A DNA stretch of 64,000 nt from an uncultured Litoreibacter sp. (GTDB lineage Bacteria; Pseudomonadota; Alphaproteobacteria; Rhodobacterales; Rhodobacteraceae), in NCBI GenBank assembly GCA_938030665.1, contig CALHHY010000026.1, positions 1 to 64,000 on the forward strand. The letters are read 5' to 3'. The position numbers and the translations under genes were made by a program. Under the pieces are notes generated by a model. That model was not told where the DNA came from. It made no database searches and saw only the letters and a program-made list of their open reading frames with translations. Below, piece by piece: positions 52,202 to 61,400 of the stretch (position 1 is its first letter; the number at the start of each line of letters is the position of its first letter).

Positions 52202-53000
52202 ACGCGTCATAGCTGCCAAAGTAGGCGGCGTTTTCGTAGTGATCCGCGATAGAGCTGTCGAAGATCGCTTTGATCTTGAAGTAGTCATTTGAATAAATTT
52301 CGGATTGCCGCCCCAGCATGGTCGCGGCAATCCCGATATGCAGGCGGTTCGTACGAACTGTCTTGTAGCTACCAATATGTTCCAGAAAACGATCAAGCGG
52401 GGTATGGGCGCGGCCCTTTTTGGACAAGTCAAGATTTGGCTTTGGCAGATCAAACCCATCTGGCGCTTCGGTATCTTCTCGAAAAAAGTCACCAACGTCG
52501 CGCGTTGATGGCCCCGCGACCGGATTGAAGAAAAACGCCATGTCATGGCAAAAAGGCGCGTCGGGCATCCGCTCGCTGCTTTGATAACGGTCGCGGACAA
52601 AGAAGTGGGAATCCTTCGCGAAAGCATCGCGATCAAGATCAACCGCAAAGGTCGATGGCAGAAAAACCGCGCTGGAGAATTGTTGCGACAGCTCGGCCAC
52701 CTTGGGCAGCAATTCATAATGCGGTGAAAACGCCCCGCATCCATTATAGATCATCACCGGGTCCGCATGGCCCGTTGCAGCTTTCAGATCTTTGATGTCC
52801 GCGCGCTTTTTCATGACGTCTTTGAACCGGGCCACGACATGCGGGATGTCGTAGTGCCGCAAGAACGTCTCCGCGCCCTCGCGGATCATGCTGTCGCCCC
52901 AGTTCCCGGGATTGACGAAAAAGACCGCAGGGCGACCGTCAAGAACGTCCTTCAACCGGGCTGCAAGGGCATCAAATTCAGGTTTATGCGCCGCGATCAC
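52185..53000 (-). CDS. Polysaccharide pyruvyl transferase-like protein
   Basis: PAVFFVNPGNWGDSMIREGAETFL; VRTNRLHIGIAATMLGRQSEI. Confidence 0.75.
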   Translation of the reverse strand: MIAAHKPEFDALAARLKDVLDGRPAVFFVNPGNWGDSMIREGAETFLRHYDIPHVVARFKDVMKKRADIKDLKAATGHADPVMIYNGCGAFSPHYELLPKVAELSQQFSSAVFLPSTFAVDLDRDAFAKDSHFFVRDRYQSSERMPDAPFCHDMAFFFNPVAGPSTRDVGDFFREDTEAPDGFDLPKPNLDLSKKGRAHTPLDRFLEHIGSYKTVRTNRLHIGIAATMLGRQSEIYSNDYFKIKAIFDSSIADHYENAAYFGSYDAFTLVP

Positions 53001-53752
53001 TTCACAATGCCCCGCGCAACCAACCGATGCCGCAACCCCCTGTTATGGTTGTGCCATAACCGTTGAAGTCTGAGCTTATGTTGAGTCATATCACTGGTTG
53101 AGCCAGCCGGGGGGGATGCTTGTATGGTGCTTTCCTCAGATCGAGCCCCGAAAGGCGGCGGCCTGAATGCCAGCCCCCGATCCGTGTCTGCAACCCATTT
53201 TTGTATCTGCACATCGACCGGGTATTGCATCTTCTCGGACATCATCAGAAAGGCTTGCGCACCTCCTCGCGTCCAAAGAAGGGCTGTGGTCGTAACTGGC
53301 ATGTAGTGTGCGTGGAATAAGGGCAGCGGCCCGTCCCACACTGCCTGCCTCACCTGCGTCAGATGCTTCTTCGCCGGTCGGGCGAGGTTGGCCACATCCC
53401 AGATCGACATCTTGCGCCAGCAGGCAGCCATCTCAGCCAGGCAAGTTGCACTCTGCGGGGTCATCGACACGTCATCCTCGGCGATGAAACCTAGTTCCGC
53501 CCCGGTGCGCAGAAATGCCTCAGCCGCGACGCGATGACTTAGAAAGCACCCCACCTCACCGGGGTTCAGGCGGCGTCCCATCGTAGGCAGGGCCTCATCC
53601 CCAAGATCGTTGGGGATGGTTTTGCCATCGATGGCGGCTATCCTTGTGAAAGGAATGCCAGCTTTGGCCATGAGGTCGGTCGTCTCGGCCAATCGGTCCG
53701 GACTTCGGTCCAGATTGATGACGAAGCAGGCAATATTATCCATAGCGCTCAC
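52997..53752 (-). CDS. Glycosyltransferase family 25 (LPS biosynthesis type)
   Basis: CFVINLDRSPDRLAETTDLMAKAGIPFTRIAAIDGK; PGEVGCFLSHRVAAEAFL; FIAEDDV. Confidence 0.85.
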   Translation of the reverse strand: MSAMDNIACFVINLDRSPDRLAETTDLMAKAGIPFTRIAAIDGKTIPNDLGDEALPTMGRRLNPGEVGCFLSHRVAAEAFLRTGAELGFIAEDDVSMTPQSATCLAEMAACWRKMSIWDVANLARPAKKHLTQVRQAVWDGPLPLFHAHYMPVTTTALLWTRGGAQAFLMMSEKMQYPVDVQIQKWVADTDRGLAFRPPPFGARSEESTIQASPPAGSTSDMTQHKLRLQRLWHNHNRGLRHRLVARGIVK

Positions 53753-53805
53753 GCAAGGGGGTGTGCGCTATGTTTGCGTTCGGACGGCGAGGAATACAAC
53801 GTGAT

Positions 53806-54435
53806 TTAGTGCAGAACCACCTTCGTCCCGTTTGGCACTTGCTCGTAGAGATGCGCGATATGGGCGTTGGTCAACCGGACGCAGCCGTTCGACACGGCCG
53901 AGTTGATCGTCCACGGCGCAGAGGTGCCGTGGATGCGCAGGAATGTGTCGCCGCGCTCACGGGTGAACAGGTACAGCGCGCGGGCGCCGAGCGGATTGTC
54001 GGGGCCGCCGGGCATGCCGTCTTTGAACTGCTCGAACGCTTCGGGGTCACGCTCGATCATCTCGGGCGTTGGGGTCCAGGAGGGCCAGGCCTTCTTTGCG
54101 CCGATTGTGAATGTGCCGGACTCGTAGAGATCTTCCTTGCCGATGCCACATGTGTAGCGCAGCGCCCGGCCTTCAGGCAGGGTCCAGTACAGCGCGAATG
54201 CCTGCGGGTCGACATGGATTTCACCGGCTGGCAGCCCCCCGTTGAGGGTTATGACGCGTGGTTTGTGCGCCTCTGGCAGGGTCCAGCCCTGACGCTGCGC
54301 ACTCGCCCGCGAGGTAGTCCCCACAGTTGCAGCAGCAAAAGTTGCACCCAAAAGCGCGCGGCGGTTCATCAACATAGCGGATCCCTTTAGCAATCTGACG
54401 TTGGTTAACTTAGCGGGCATCGCGAGGTGTTTCAA
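53806..54435 (-). CDS. L,D-transpeptidase (YkuD)
   Basis: TPTPEMIERDPEAFEQFKDGMPGGPDNPLGARALYLF...RIHGTSAPWTINSAVSNGCVRLTNAHI (HG...SxGCxR). Confidence 0.93.
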   Translation of the reverse strand: MKHLAMPAKLTNVRLLKGSAMLMNRRALLGATFAAATVGTTSRASAQRQGWTLPEAHKPRVITLNGGLPAGEIHVDPQAFALYWTLPEGRALRYTCGIGKEDLYESGTFTIGAKKAWPSWTPTPEMIERDPEAFEQFKDGMPGGPDNPLGARALYLFTRERGDTFLRIHGTSAPWTINSAVSNGCVRLTNAHIAHLYEQVPNGTKVVLH

Positions 54436-54482
54436 CGATCCCGGAATTGGCCACCCGTATCAATGTAGCCACCTGAAAGCAC

Positions 54483-54508
54483 AAAGGCCCCGACATGCCG
54501 GGGCCTTT
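54483..54508. terminator. Strong hairpin terminator downstream of the spondin-like gene
   Basis: AAAGGCCCCG-ACATGC-CGGGGCCTTT, 10-bp stem. Confidence 0.75.
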
Positions 54509-54528
54509 GCAGTTAATAGAAGATCGGC

Positions 54529-55350
54529 TTACGCAGATTGCTTCTTCTTGCGTGCGCGCCAGCCCAGGAAACCAAGGCTTGCAGCCAGAAGCGGCGCAGA
54601 TGCTGGCAGCGGCACTGGAGCCACCTCCGTGATGGAAATGGTCAGCAGGCTGAAATCGGCCGGGTCGGTGAAGAAGTCCAACACGTCGCCGGTGCCCAGG
54701 ACACCATTCGTTGCAAGCGTTGCACCGCCAAATATTGACGCGATATCGGCACCAGCAGCAGTGATGACACCCTCGCCCGCTCCGCCCAAGGTGATATCTT
54801 CACCCTGAACAAAGGCCGAGCCGAACAAGGCGTTTGCCTCGGTACCGGCATCATAGATGTCTTCGCCGGTCACATTGATGAACTGTGGGCCCAGGAAGTC
54901 GCCACTGTCCGAGAACAGGCGCAGCGCATCATCGTTGCCGATAAACGTATCGTTGGACGGCAACAGCATCGCAAGGAACGTGAAGTATGGGTTGCTGGCG
55001 CCGTCAATGTCCAACACGGCGGTCACAGTCTCGCCCGGTTGGATTGGTGGCGGCGTGCCCGCAGCGTTCGTGTTGCCTTGGCTGTCGGCATCTGCAGCCA
55101 GCCGCTCGGCGGCGACGGCAGATGCCATGCCGGTTTCCGCGATCAGTTCAACACCTGCCGATGCGGCTGCGCCGACGTTGAAGGCGTCGAAGCTGTCATC
55201 GTGGAAAGCGGTGTAGAGCGGCGTAATGGCAAAGCCGTCTGCGCCGGTCGTATTCGTGATTGTAATGCTCAGCGTCGCAGCACTTGCCGCAGTTGCCAGC
55301 ATCATCGAAAGCGGCACTGCCATTGCGACGCTCTTTAATTTCAGAGTCAT
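54529..55350 (-). CDS. Spondin-domain secreted protein with VPLPA-CTERM-type sorting signal
   Basis: Spondin_N-like ITITNTTGADGFAITPLYTAFHDDSFDAFNVGAAASAGVELIAETG; C-terminal VPLPASAPLLAASLGFLGWRARKKKQSA. Start MTLKLKSVAMAV. Confidence 0.8.
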   Translation of the reverse strand: MTLKLKSVAMAVPLSMMLATAASAATLSITITNTTGADGFAITPLYTAFHDDSFDAFNVGAAASAGVELIAETGMASAVAAERLAADADSQGNTNAAGTPPPIQPGETVTAVLDIDGASNPYFTFLAMLLPSNDTFIGNDDALRLFSDSGDFLGPQFINVTGEDIYDAGTEANALFGSAFVQGEDITLGGAGEGVITAAGADIASIFGGATLATNGVLGTGDVLDFFTDPADFSLLTISITEVAPVPLPASAPLLAASLGFLGWRARKKKQSA

Positions 55351-55421
55351 CAAACTCTCCCATTTAACCATTATTGTCACGCTTGGCAGCAGTCCCCACC
55401 CCGCGTGCGCACACCTTAGGT

Positions 55422-55497
55422 CACGGGTGCGGTAAACTGGCAGACACGAGGCCGTGAGGTCGCAGGGGTTCAAACCAACGTGATTGACGCCCCCGTG
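55422..55497 (+). pseudogene. Degenerate tRNA-Leu-like remnant
   Basis: CACGGGTGCGGTAAACTGGCAGACACGAGG resembles a tRNA-Leu 5' half; GGGGTTCAAACC resembles a T-arm; terminal CACGGG/CCCGTG can pair. Anticodon arm absent. Confidence 0.35.
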
Positions 55498-55695
55498 CTA
55501 TCACAAATCGACCGGCGCTTTTCTGCCGGTGGTAACCGAATTGCTCTGATTATCTCGGTTTCCCCGCAGCAACGCTCACGCGACTGTGAAAGTAGCTGCG
55601 AGCTGCGCGGCTCGAGCATCGCTTGAAATCCAAGTGCGGGCACCGCATCGCGGCAGCAATGTGACCAGAACGTCAGAATCAGGATACGTTTGATT

Positions 55696-55758
55696 GTTGA
55701 TCGGGTTGCCAGGATATAGAGCCCCTGTAGTACGGCAACCCTTTGATGTTAAATCAAC
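55696..55758. repeat. Nested inverted repeat upstream of the DUF4157 gene
   Basis: GTTGAT(55696-55701)/ATCAAC(55753-55758) enclosing GGGTTGCC(55703-55710)/GGCAACCC(55734-55741). Confidence 0.75.
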
Positions 55759-55850
55759 ATTCATTAGGATCTGCGAAACCCGCGTGGCGATAAACTCGCA
55801 TGCCCATTTTCGTGTTTTTGTGTTATGGTTCTGCAATTAGAGGATATTTT

Positions 55851-56363
55851 ATGGCACAGATTTTTTCTTCCGAACGGCCTGCGCAGCGCCAGTCGGCAAA
55901 TATGACGGCTCCCGCACAAGCGGGACCGGATGCGCCTGGACTGTCGGCACTTCAACGTAAGGCCGACGCCAGCGCCGTTACACAAAAGCTCAGCCAACTT
56001 CAGCAAGACAGCGTTCAGCGCATCGAAGAAGACGAGATGTTGCAGGGGAAAAGCAAGAATCCGAATGGATTGCCCGCCGCGATGCAAGCGGGGATGGAAC
56101 GGGCCTCAAGCACCGATCTCAGCGATGTTAGTGTTCACTACAACTCCGCCAAACCGGCGATGTTGCAGGCACATGCGTTTGCACAAGGCACTGACATTCA
56201 TTTGGCGCCTGGTCAGGAACAGCATCTCGGGCACGAAGCCTGGCACACCGTTCAGCAGAAAAAAGGCCGGGTAAAGCCCACGACTGAGGTGGCCGGCACA
56301 CCAGTCAATGACAGCCCCAGCCTGGAACGCGAAGCCGATGTCATGGGTGCAAAGTTCAGCTAA
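55851..56363 (+). CDS. DUF4157 (eCIS core domain) protein
   Basis: LPAAMQAGMERASSTDLSDVSVHYNSAKPAMLQAHAFAQGTDIHLAPGQEQHLGHEAWHTVQQKKGRVKPT, including HEAWH metallopeptidase-like motif. Confidence 0.9.
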   Translation: MAQIFSSERPAQRQSANMTAPAQAGPDAPGLSALQRKADASAVTQKLSQLQQDSVQRIEEDEMLQGKSKNPNGLPAAMQAGMERASSTDLSDVSVHYNSAKPAMLQAHAFAQGTDIHLAPGQEQHLGHEAWHTVQQKKGRVKPTTEVAGTPVNDSPSLEREADVMGAKFS

Positions 56364-56402
56364 CCGAAAGCGGGCTCACCATGAGGTCACCCGCGTTCCG
56401 CG

Positions 56403-57053
56403 CTACGAGACCAGTAGATGCGACAAGTTCGATAGCTGATTGCTGTCCCGGAACTTGGTTTTTCTGCTGACCTTGTTGCGGTGCGTCTCGACAGTTCGAA
56501 CCGAAAGATCGAGCGATTGCGCAATTTCTTTGTTCGAGAAGCCCCGCACCGCCATCCGCATCACCTCGACCTCCCGCGATGAGAGGCCAAAGATGTTACC
56601 GGATTTCTGCACCAGCTGCCTTGCGCTCACCAACCCGTGAACGAAATCGGCGGAAATATAGGTGTACCCAGCCAGCAGCGAATCAAACGCGGTTTGAATA
56701 TCATGTATAGATGCTTGGCTCGACAAAAACCCATGCGCTCCGACCGCCAAAGCCACCACAGCCAAGTCTGCATTATGGGATGAGGACAGCAACAGGATGC
56801 GGGTCTTGGGGCTATTTTCGTTGATGGCTGTTGGCAGGCAGATGGTATCGTCCGCTCGTGGCTCAAAGTCGGTTATGACAAGATCAGCCTCAGTTTCGAT
56901 GCAGGCTGCCAAGATGCCTTCAGAGTTTACAGGTGCTTGATGAACAATAATATTTTCCCGCGTCTTGATAAGGCTCAAGACGGCGTCCGTGATGATCTGA
57001 TGCTCTATTGCGATGACGACATGCAGGTCGCCTTCGGATACGAAGTGTTTCAT
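56403..57053 (-). CDS. LuxR/NarL-family response regulator with atypical receiver
   Basis: DLVITDFEP receiver block; LSSREVEVMRMAVRGFSNKEIAQSLDLSVRTVETHRNKVSRK HTH. Confidence 0.88.
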   Translation of the reverse strand: MKHFVSEGDLHVVIAIEHQIITDAVLSLIKTRENIIVHQAPVNSEGILAACIETEADLVITDFEPRADDTICLPTAINENSPKTRILLLSSSHNADLAVVALAVGAHGFLSSQASIHDIQTAFDSLLAGYTYISADFVHGLVSARQLVQKSGNIFGLSSREVEVMRMAVRGFSNKEIAQSLDLSVRTVETHRNKVSRKTKFRDSNQLSNLSHLLVS

Positions 57054-57137
57054 CTTTTCCCCAGCAAAATCCACGAGGTGGCTTTACACGTGACAAGATA
57101 GGTCACTCACGACAGCCAGTGAAGAAGAGAACCTTGG

Positions 57138-57152
57138 TTAACCATTTATTAA
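57138..57152. promoter_or_regulatory. Candidate CtrA box TTAA-CCATTTA-TTAA
   Basis: Exact TTAA-N7-TTAA about 85 bp upstream of the 56403-57053 response regulator start. Confidence 0.4.
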
Positions 57153-57212
57153 TGAGATCGATTTTTCAGTTTCTGTTTTTTACTAGCAAATCTCAGTTTA
57201 AGGAGCGAAACA

Positions 57213-57242
57213 ATGCCCGTAAAATTGGGGCTTTCTCCTTAG
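57213..57242 (+). other. Possible 9-codon leader ORF (MPVKLGLSP) with strong Shine-Dalgarno
   Basis: AAGGAG (57200-57205), 7-nt spacer, ATG...TAG; CTCCTT (57235-57240) complementary to its own SD. Confidence 0.3.
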
Positions 57243-57388
57243 ATCAGCGAATACCCGCGCGTAACGACAAAACAATTCGAGTCACATTACTGTGAAATCG
57301 AATCGATTTTTGCGTGTAGGACGAGAAAACCTCGCCCCATACTGATCCCTTGAAGAAGGATCGCGAAGTGCGTCACCTCTTTAAACCG

Positions 57389-58030
57389 TTAGTCATTATC
57401 GAGTATCTGCGCGAGCTCATCGGGGTTCCTGCACGACGTCTTACGGTAAATTCTATTGCGGTGGGTTTCGACGGTACGCGGGCTGATATCCAACTTGGCC
57501 GCTACGTCTTTAATGCTCATCCCGTCGAGGGTCGCCTTTAGGATTTCAATCTCCCGGTGTGACAGGCCGAAATCATTCTCCGCCGGGGGGAGGTTGGATC
57601 GAGACTTCACGAACCCGCCCAAAAGCGCCGTCGGCAGATACGCGTACCCCCCAATTGCAGCCCGCACGGCATTTGCGAAATCATCTGCACGGGCCTGCTT
57701 GGGGATGAAAGCCAGCGCCCCGTGGGAGAGGGCGAAGACTGCATCTGACGTCTCGGCTTCAGCTGAAACGACGATGATCTTGATCGTTGGCATCATATCC
57801 AACAGCTTTTTCATCGTTTCCGCACCCGAGGGGCGTGTCAGGTGCAGATCCATGATAACCACATCAGGTGACTTATGCCGGCATCGCTTGAGCAGTGTGT
57901 AGCCGTCGGACACGTCGCTATCTATATCGGCGTCAAACTCTTCGCGCAGGGATGCCGCGATGCCTTCGCGGACCATGGCGTGCCCATCCGCCACCACAAC
58001 TGAGACCTTCTTCTTTTCTGCTTGTGCCAT
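57389..58030 (-). CDS. LuxR/NarL-family response regulator
   Basis: VSVVVADGHAMVREGI, VVIMDLHLTRPSG, FIPKQA; LSHREIEILKATLDGMSIKDVAAKLDISPRTVETHRNRIYRK. Confidence 0.92.
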   Translation of the reverse strand: MAQAEKKKVSVVVADGHAMVREGIAASLREEFDADIDSDVSDGYTLLKRCRHKSPDVVIMDLHLTRPSGAETMKKLLDMMPTIKIIVVSAEAETSDAVFALSHGALAFIPKQARADDFANAVRAAIGGYAYLPTALLGGFVKSRSNLPPAENDFGLSHREIEILKATLDGMSIKDVAAKLDISPRTVETHRNRIYRKTSCRNPDELAQILDND

Positions 58031-58463
58031 AGGTTCCCCAAATGCAACTGATCGCCTTCGCTTCGCCACCACGCGCCATATACTAGGCCATACTTAATGA
58101 AGGCAGAACTAATACGACGGAATCGACCATCCAGATCAACACCCCGTCAGAAGGACGTCTTGTGTTCGGACCGGGCGTCCCAATCACAGAATCACACTGA
58201 TGTGTAAATACCCTAAAAATCCATTCCCTTGAGGATAATAGAACGTGATCGCCCGCTTGATGAAAACCCGGCAACAATCGATACCTGACACGTAGATTGA
58301 CGCCATGCCTAACCCAAAAAATTAACTTATTTATCCAATACTTAACGATCCCCCAACAATTTTATAGAAATCCTCGGCACCTGCCCCTATATCGGGTGTT
58401 GGGGGTTTGCAAAGCAATCGGAACAGATGTTTCGGCCTGCTAAACCTATTATGAGGTAAGTCA

Positions 58464-61400
58464 GTGACGAGTACGAATAACACCTCCTGCCCGGTGACGG
58501 GCCAGGCCACCTGTTTTTGCGGCACACTGTCCGAGCAGGACCGCAAGCCAGACAGCAATCAAGACGGGTTCGCGATCACAGTCGCGGTGGTCGACGCTGC
58601 TACCGACTATGACTTCGGCATCCTGACCACAGACAGCCTTGTCGGCAAATCCGCTTTCGGCACCGACGGCATGAATATTCGTATAACGCCTGACGCGGGC
58701 GGTTCGGAAACCAGCGCGCTGTCCATTCGCCTTGAGCAGCTGGACACAGATGGCAATGTCATCGACACGATCGAGATCACTGACGGCGTCGCGCCGTTTT
58801 CGGTTCTTGGCGATAATGGCGGGGATTTCCTGCCTGGTGATCTGGACACGGGCGCTTACCGTCTGGTCGTTGAGGGGCTGGATGATCAGGGCGCGCCGCT
58901 TGGCACAGAGACGATGAGCTTCGAGGTTGTCGAGGACATCGCGGCCTTCCTGCCAGAGGCCCCCGCAAACGCAGAAACGCCCGCCGTAATGACCCGGTCT
59001 GACGTGGCTGAGGCGCGGGAGCTTCCCGTTCAGGCAAGCCACGCCGAACACCAGGCGGTCATGGATCTTGTGGCGTTGGAAGACGTGACCCATGTCGCCA
59101 TCAATGACGGCAAATGGTTCGATGCCAGTACCTGGGCCAATGGCGAAGTCCCTGGCGATGGCGCAAAGGTTCTGATCCCGGACGATATCGACGTCATGTA
59201 TAACGGCAGTTCGGACGCCGAGCTGTTCACGGTGCGTATCGACGGCAATCTGACATTCCGCGATTGGGCTGACACGAAGATGATGGTCGACACCATCGTG
59301 GTTACCGAAGAGGGTCGTCTTGAAGTCGGCCGCGAGGGTCGCGTCATCGATGATGGCGTCACCGCAGAGATCGTCTTCGTCAATAACGGTGATATCGACA
59401 CCGGCTGGGACCCGATGCTGCTGTCGCGCGGCCTGATTTCCATGGGCGAGCTGAAGGTCCACGGCGAAGAAAAAGACACGTTCCTCAAGGTCGACACCGA
59501 CCCGATGGCAGGCGACACGTCACTTTCGCTGGCCGAGATCCCAGAAGGATGGGAGGTCGGCGACACCATTGTGCTGACAGGCACGCATAAGCAGGGATGG
59601 GACCGCGATCAGCGTTGGGGTGCTGGCGACTACAGCGACTACAGCGAAAGCGAAGACGAGGAGCTGGTGATTACCGGCATCAACGGCAACACGATCACCT
59701 TTGATCGCCCGTTGCAGCATAACCACGACACCCCGGCTGATGATCTGAAAGCCTATGTTTCCAACATGTCGCGCAGCGTCACGTTCCGCAGCGAAGACGG
59801 TGACGCAAGCGAGGTGCATCATCGCGGCCATATCATGGTCATGCACAATGATGACGCCGATATCCGCTACGCCGCCCTTGATGATCTGGGACGGACAGAT
59901 AAGTCGTTCACATCGGCACCGGCTACCAGTTTCGACGATATTGCCGCTGACTCCAATGTGCAGGGCCGCTATGCGCTTCACCTGCATCGCACCGGTGTGG
60001 ATGATCTGGAAAACCCGGTTCAGGTTATCGGCAATGCGGTAAACGGGTCGCCGGGATGGGGCATCGTTCAGCACTCTTCCAATGCAGTGTTTGCCCACAA
60101 CGCGGTTTACGACGCCTTTGGCGCGGCTTTTGTTGCCGAAAACGGCGATGACTACGGTTCCTGGCTGGGTAATATCGCTATCGATTCAGTCGGTGCACAC
60201 TGGGGCGTTCAGGCGTCTGAGCAAGCGGTAAGAGATAACGACCACGGTCGCGGCGGCGACGGGTTCTTCTTTGCGACCCGTACGGTGGAGTCGTCTGAAA
60301 ACGTCGCGGCGAACACCACGCATGGCTTTACCTATGTTTCGCGCAATGGTGGCCTGCCCGATGGCCGTTGGACGTCACCGACGAGCAATGTGCTTGAGCA
60401 ACCTGAGCTTGCGAGAGGCGCTGCTTTCGTAGGTGTGATCACGCCACAACTGGCCGAGTTCCGGGACAACGAGTCTTTCGGCAACCAGGTGGCATTCCTT
60501 GTTGCGCGCTCGAACCCGTCAACCTTGCACGACGCACGCAGCGTGATTGAAGATTTCACCGCCTGGGAAGTGTTTCGCGGCGTGAACGCGCGTTATTCGC
60601 CGCACTACACGGTCACAGATCTGCGCGTCATCGGCACCGATACGGAGCACACCAGTAGCCAAAATCCCGGCGGCATTGTTATCGAACGCAAAGCCTTCGA
60701 TTGGACATTCAACCGCGCTGAGATCGAGAACTTCTCTGTTGGCGTCAATGTAAGCGCGCATGATGAAGGCTTCAGTACCGATAACCGCGTCGGCACGAAC
60801 TTCGTCGATGTGAATTTCAAGAATGTGGATCAGGAGTATCTCGGCCTGACGGAAGAGGGTCACCGGGTCCTTGACGGATCGGACCTGGCGCCGGGGCGGC
60901 TTGCTGTGGATTACTACAATCTGGGCACGTTGAAACTGGGTGAGGACACAGATATCGACTTCCTGAAAGTGGATTCTATCGGCGTCGTCGGCCGTGTTTG
61001 GGAATTTGACGACACGCGACTGTTCTGGCAGGGTCGGGCGCAGAACCTGCTCCGCGACGAAGGATACTACACCGACCAGGATGGCCGTAAAATCCTGCTA
61101 TTTGAAGATTTCGTCTCTGATCGCGCGACCGGCTTGCTTGAGAAAATCATTGTTCCGATTGTCATCGAGGCAACCGATGAAGAACTGGCCAGAGTAGGCG
61201 CAAAAGACAATGGCCTGATCGAGCTTGGCGGCCCTGCGCCGACCGCTGTCGGCGACAAGGTGCGGGTGGACCCCGATACCCCGACGCTGATCGACCTGAC
61301 AGCCAATGATAGCGACGCCGATGGCGGCCGGGTCTGGGTCGACGGGTTCGAACACCCTGATCATGGTGAGATTTTCCTTACCGAAGACGGTTTGGTCCGC

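Noticed and set aside
55743-55757. FNR-like site TTGAT-GTTAA-ATCAA
   Set aside because: Spacer is 5 nt instead of the FNR 4 nt; better explained as part of the local inverted repeat.
58323-58351. Two TTAAC half-sites upstream of the giant gene as a CtrA box
   Set aside because: Spacing is far larger than 7 nt; not a proper CtrA site.
58461-59462. 333-aa minus-strand ORF (also 59520-60098, 61098-61826 minus)
   Set aside because: Antisense shadows of the open plus-strand G8 protein; no recognisable domains, codon composition fits the plus frame.
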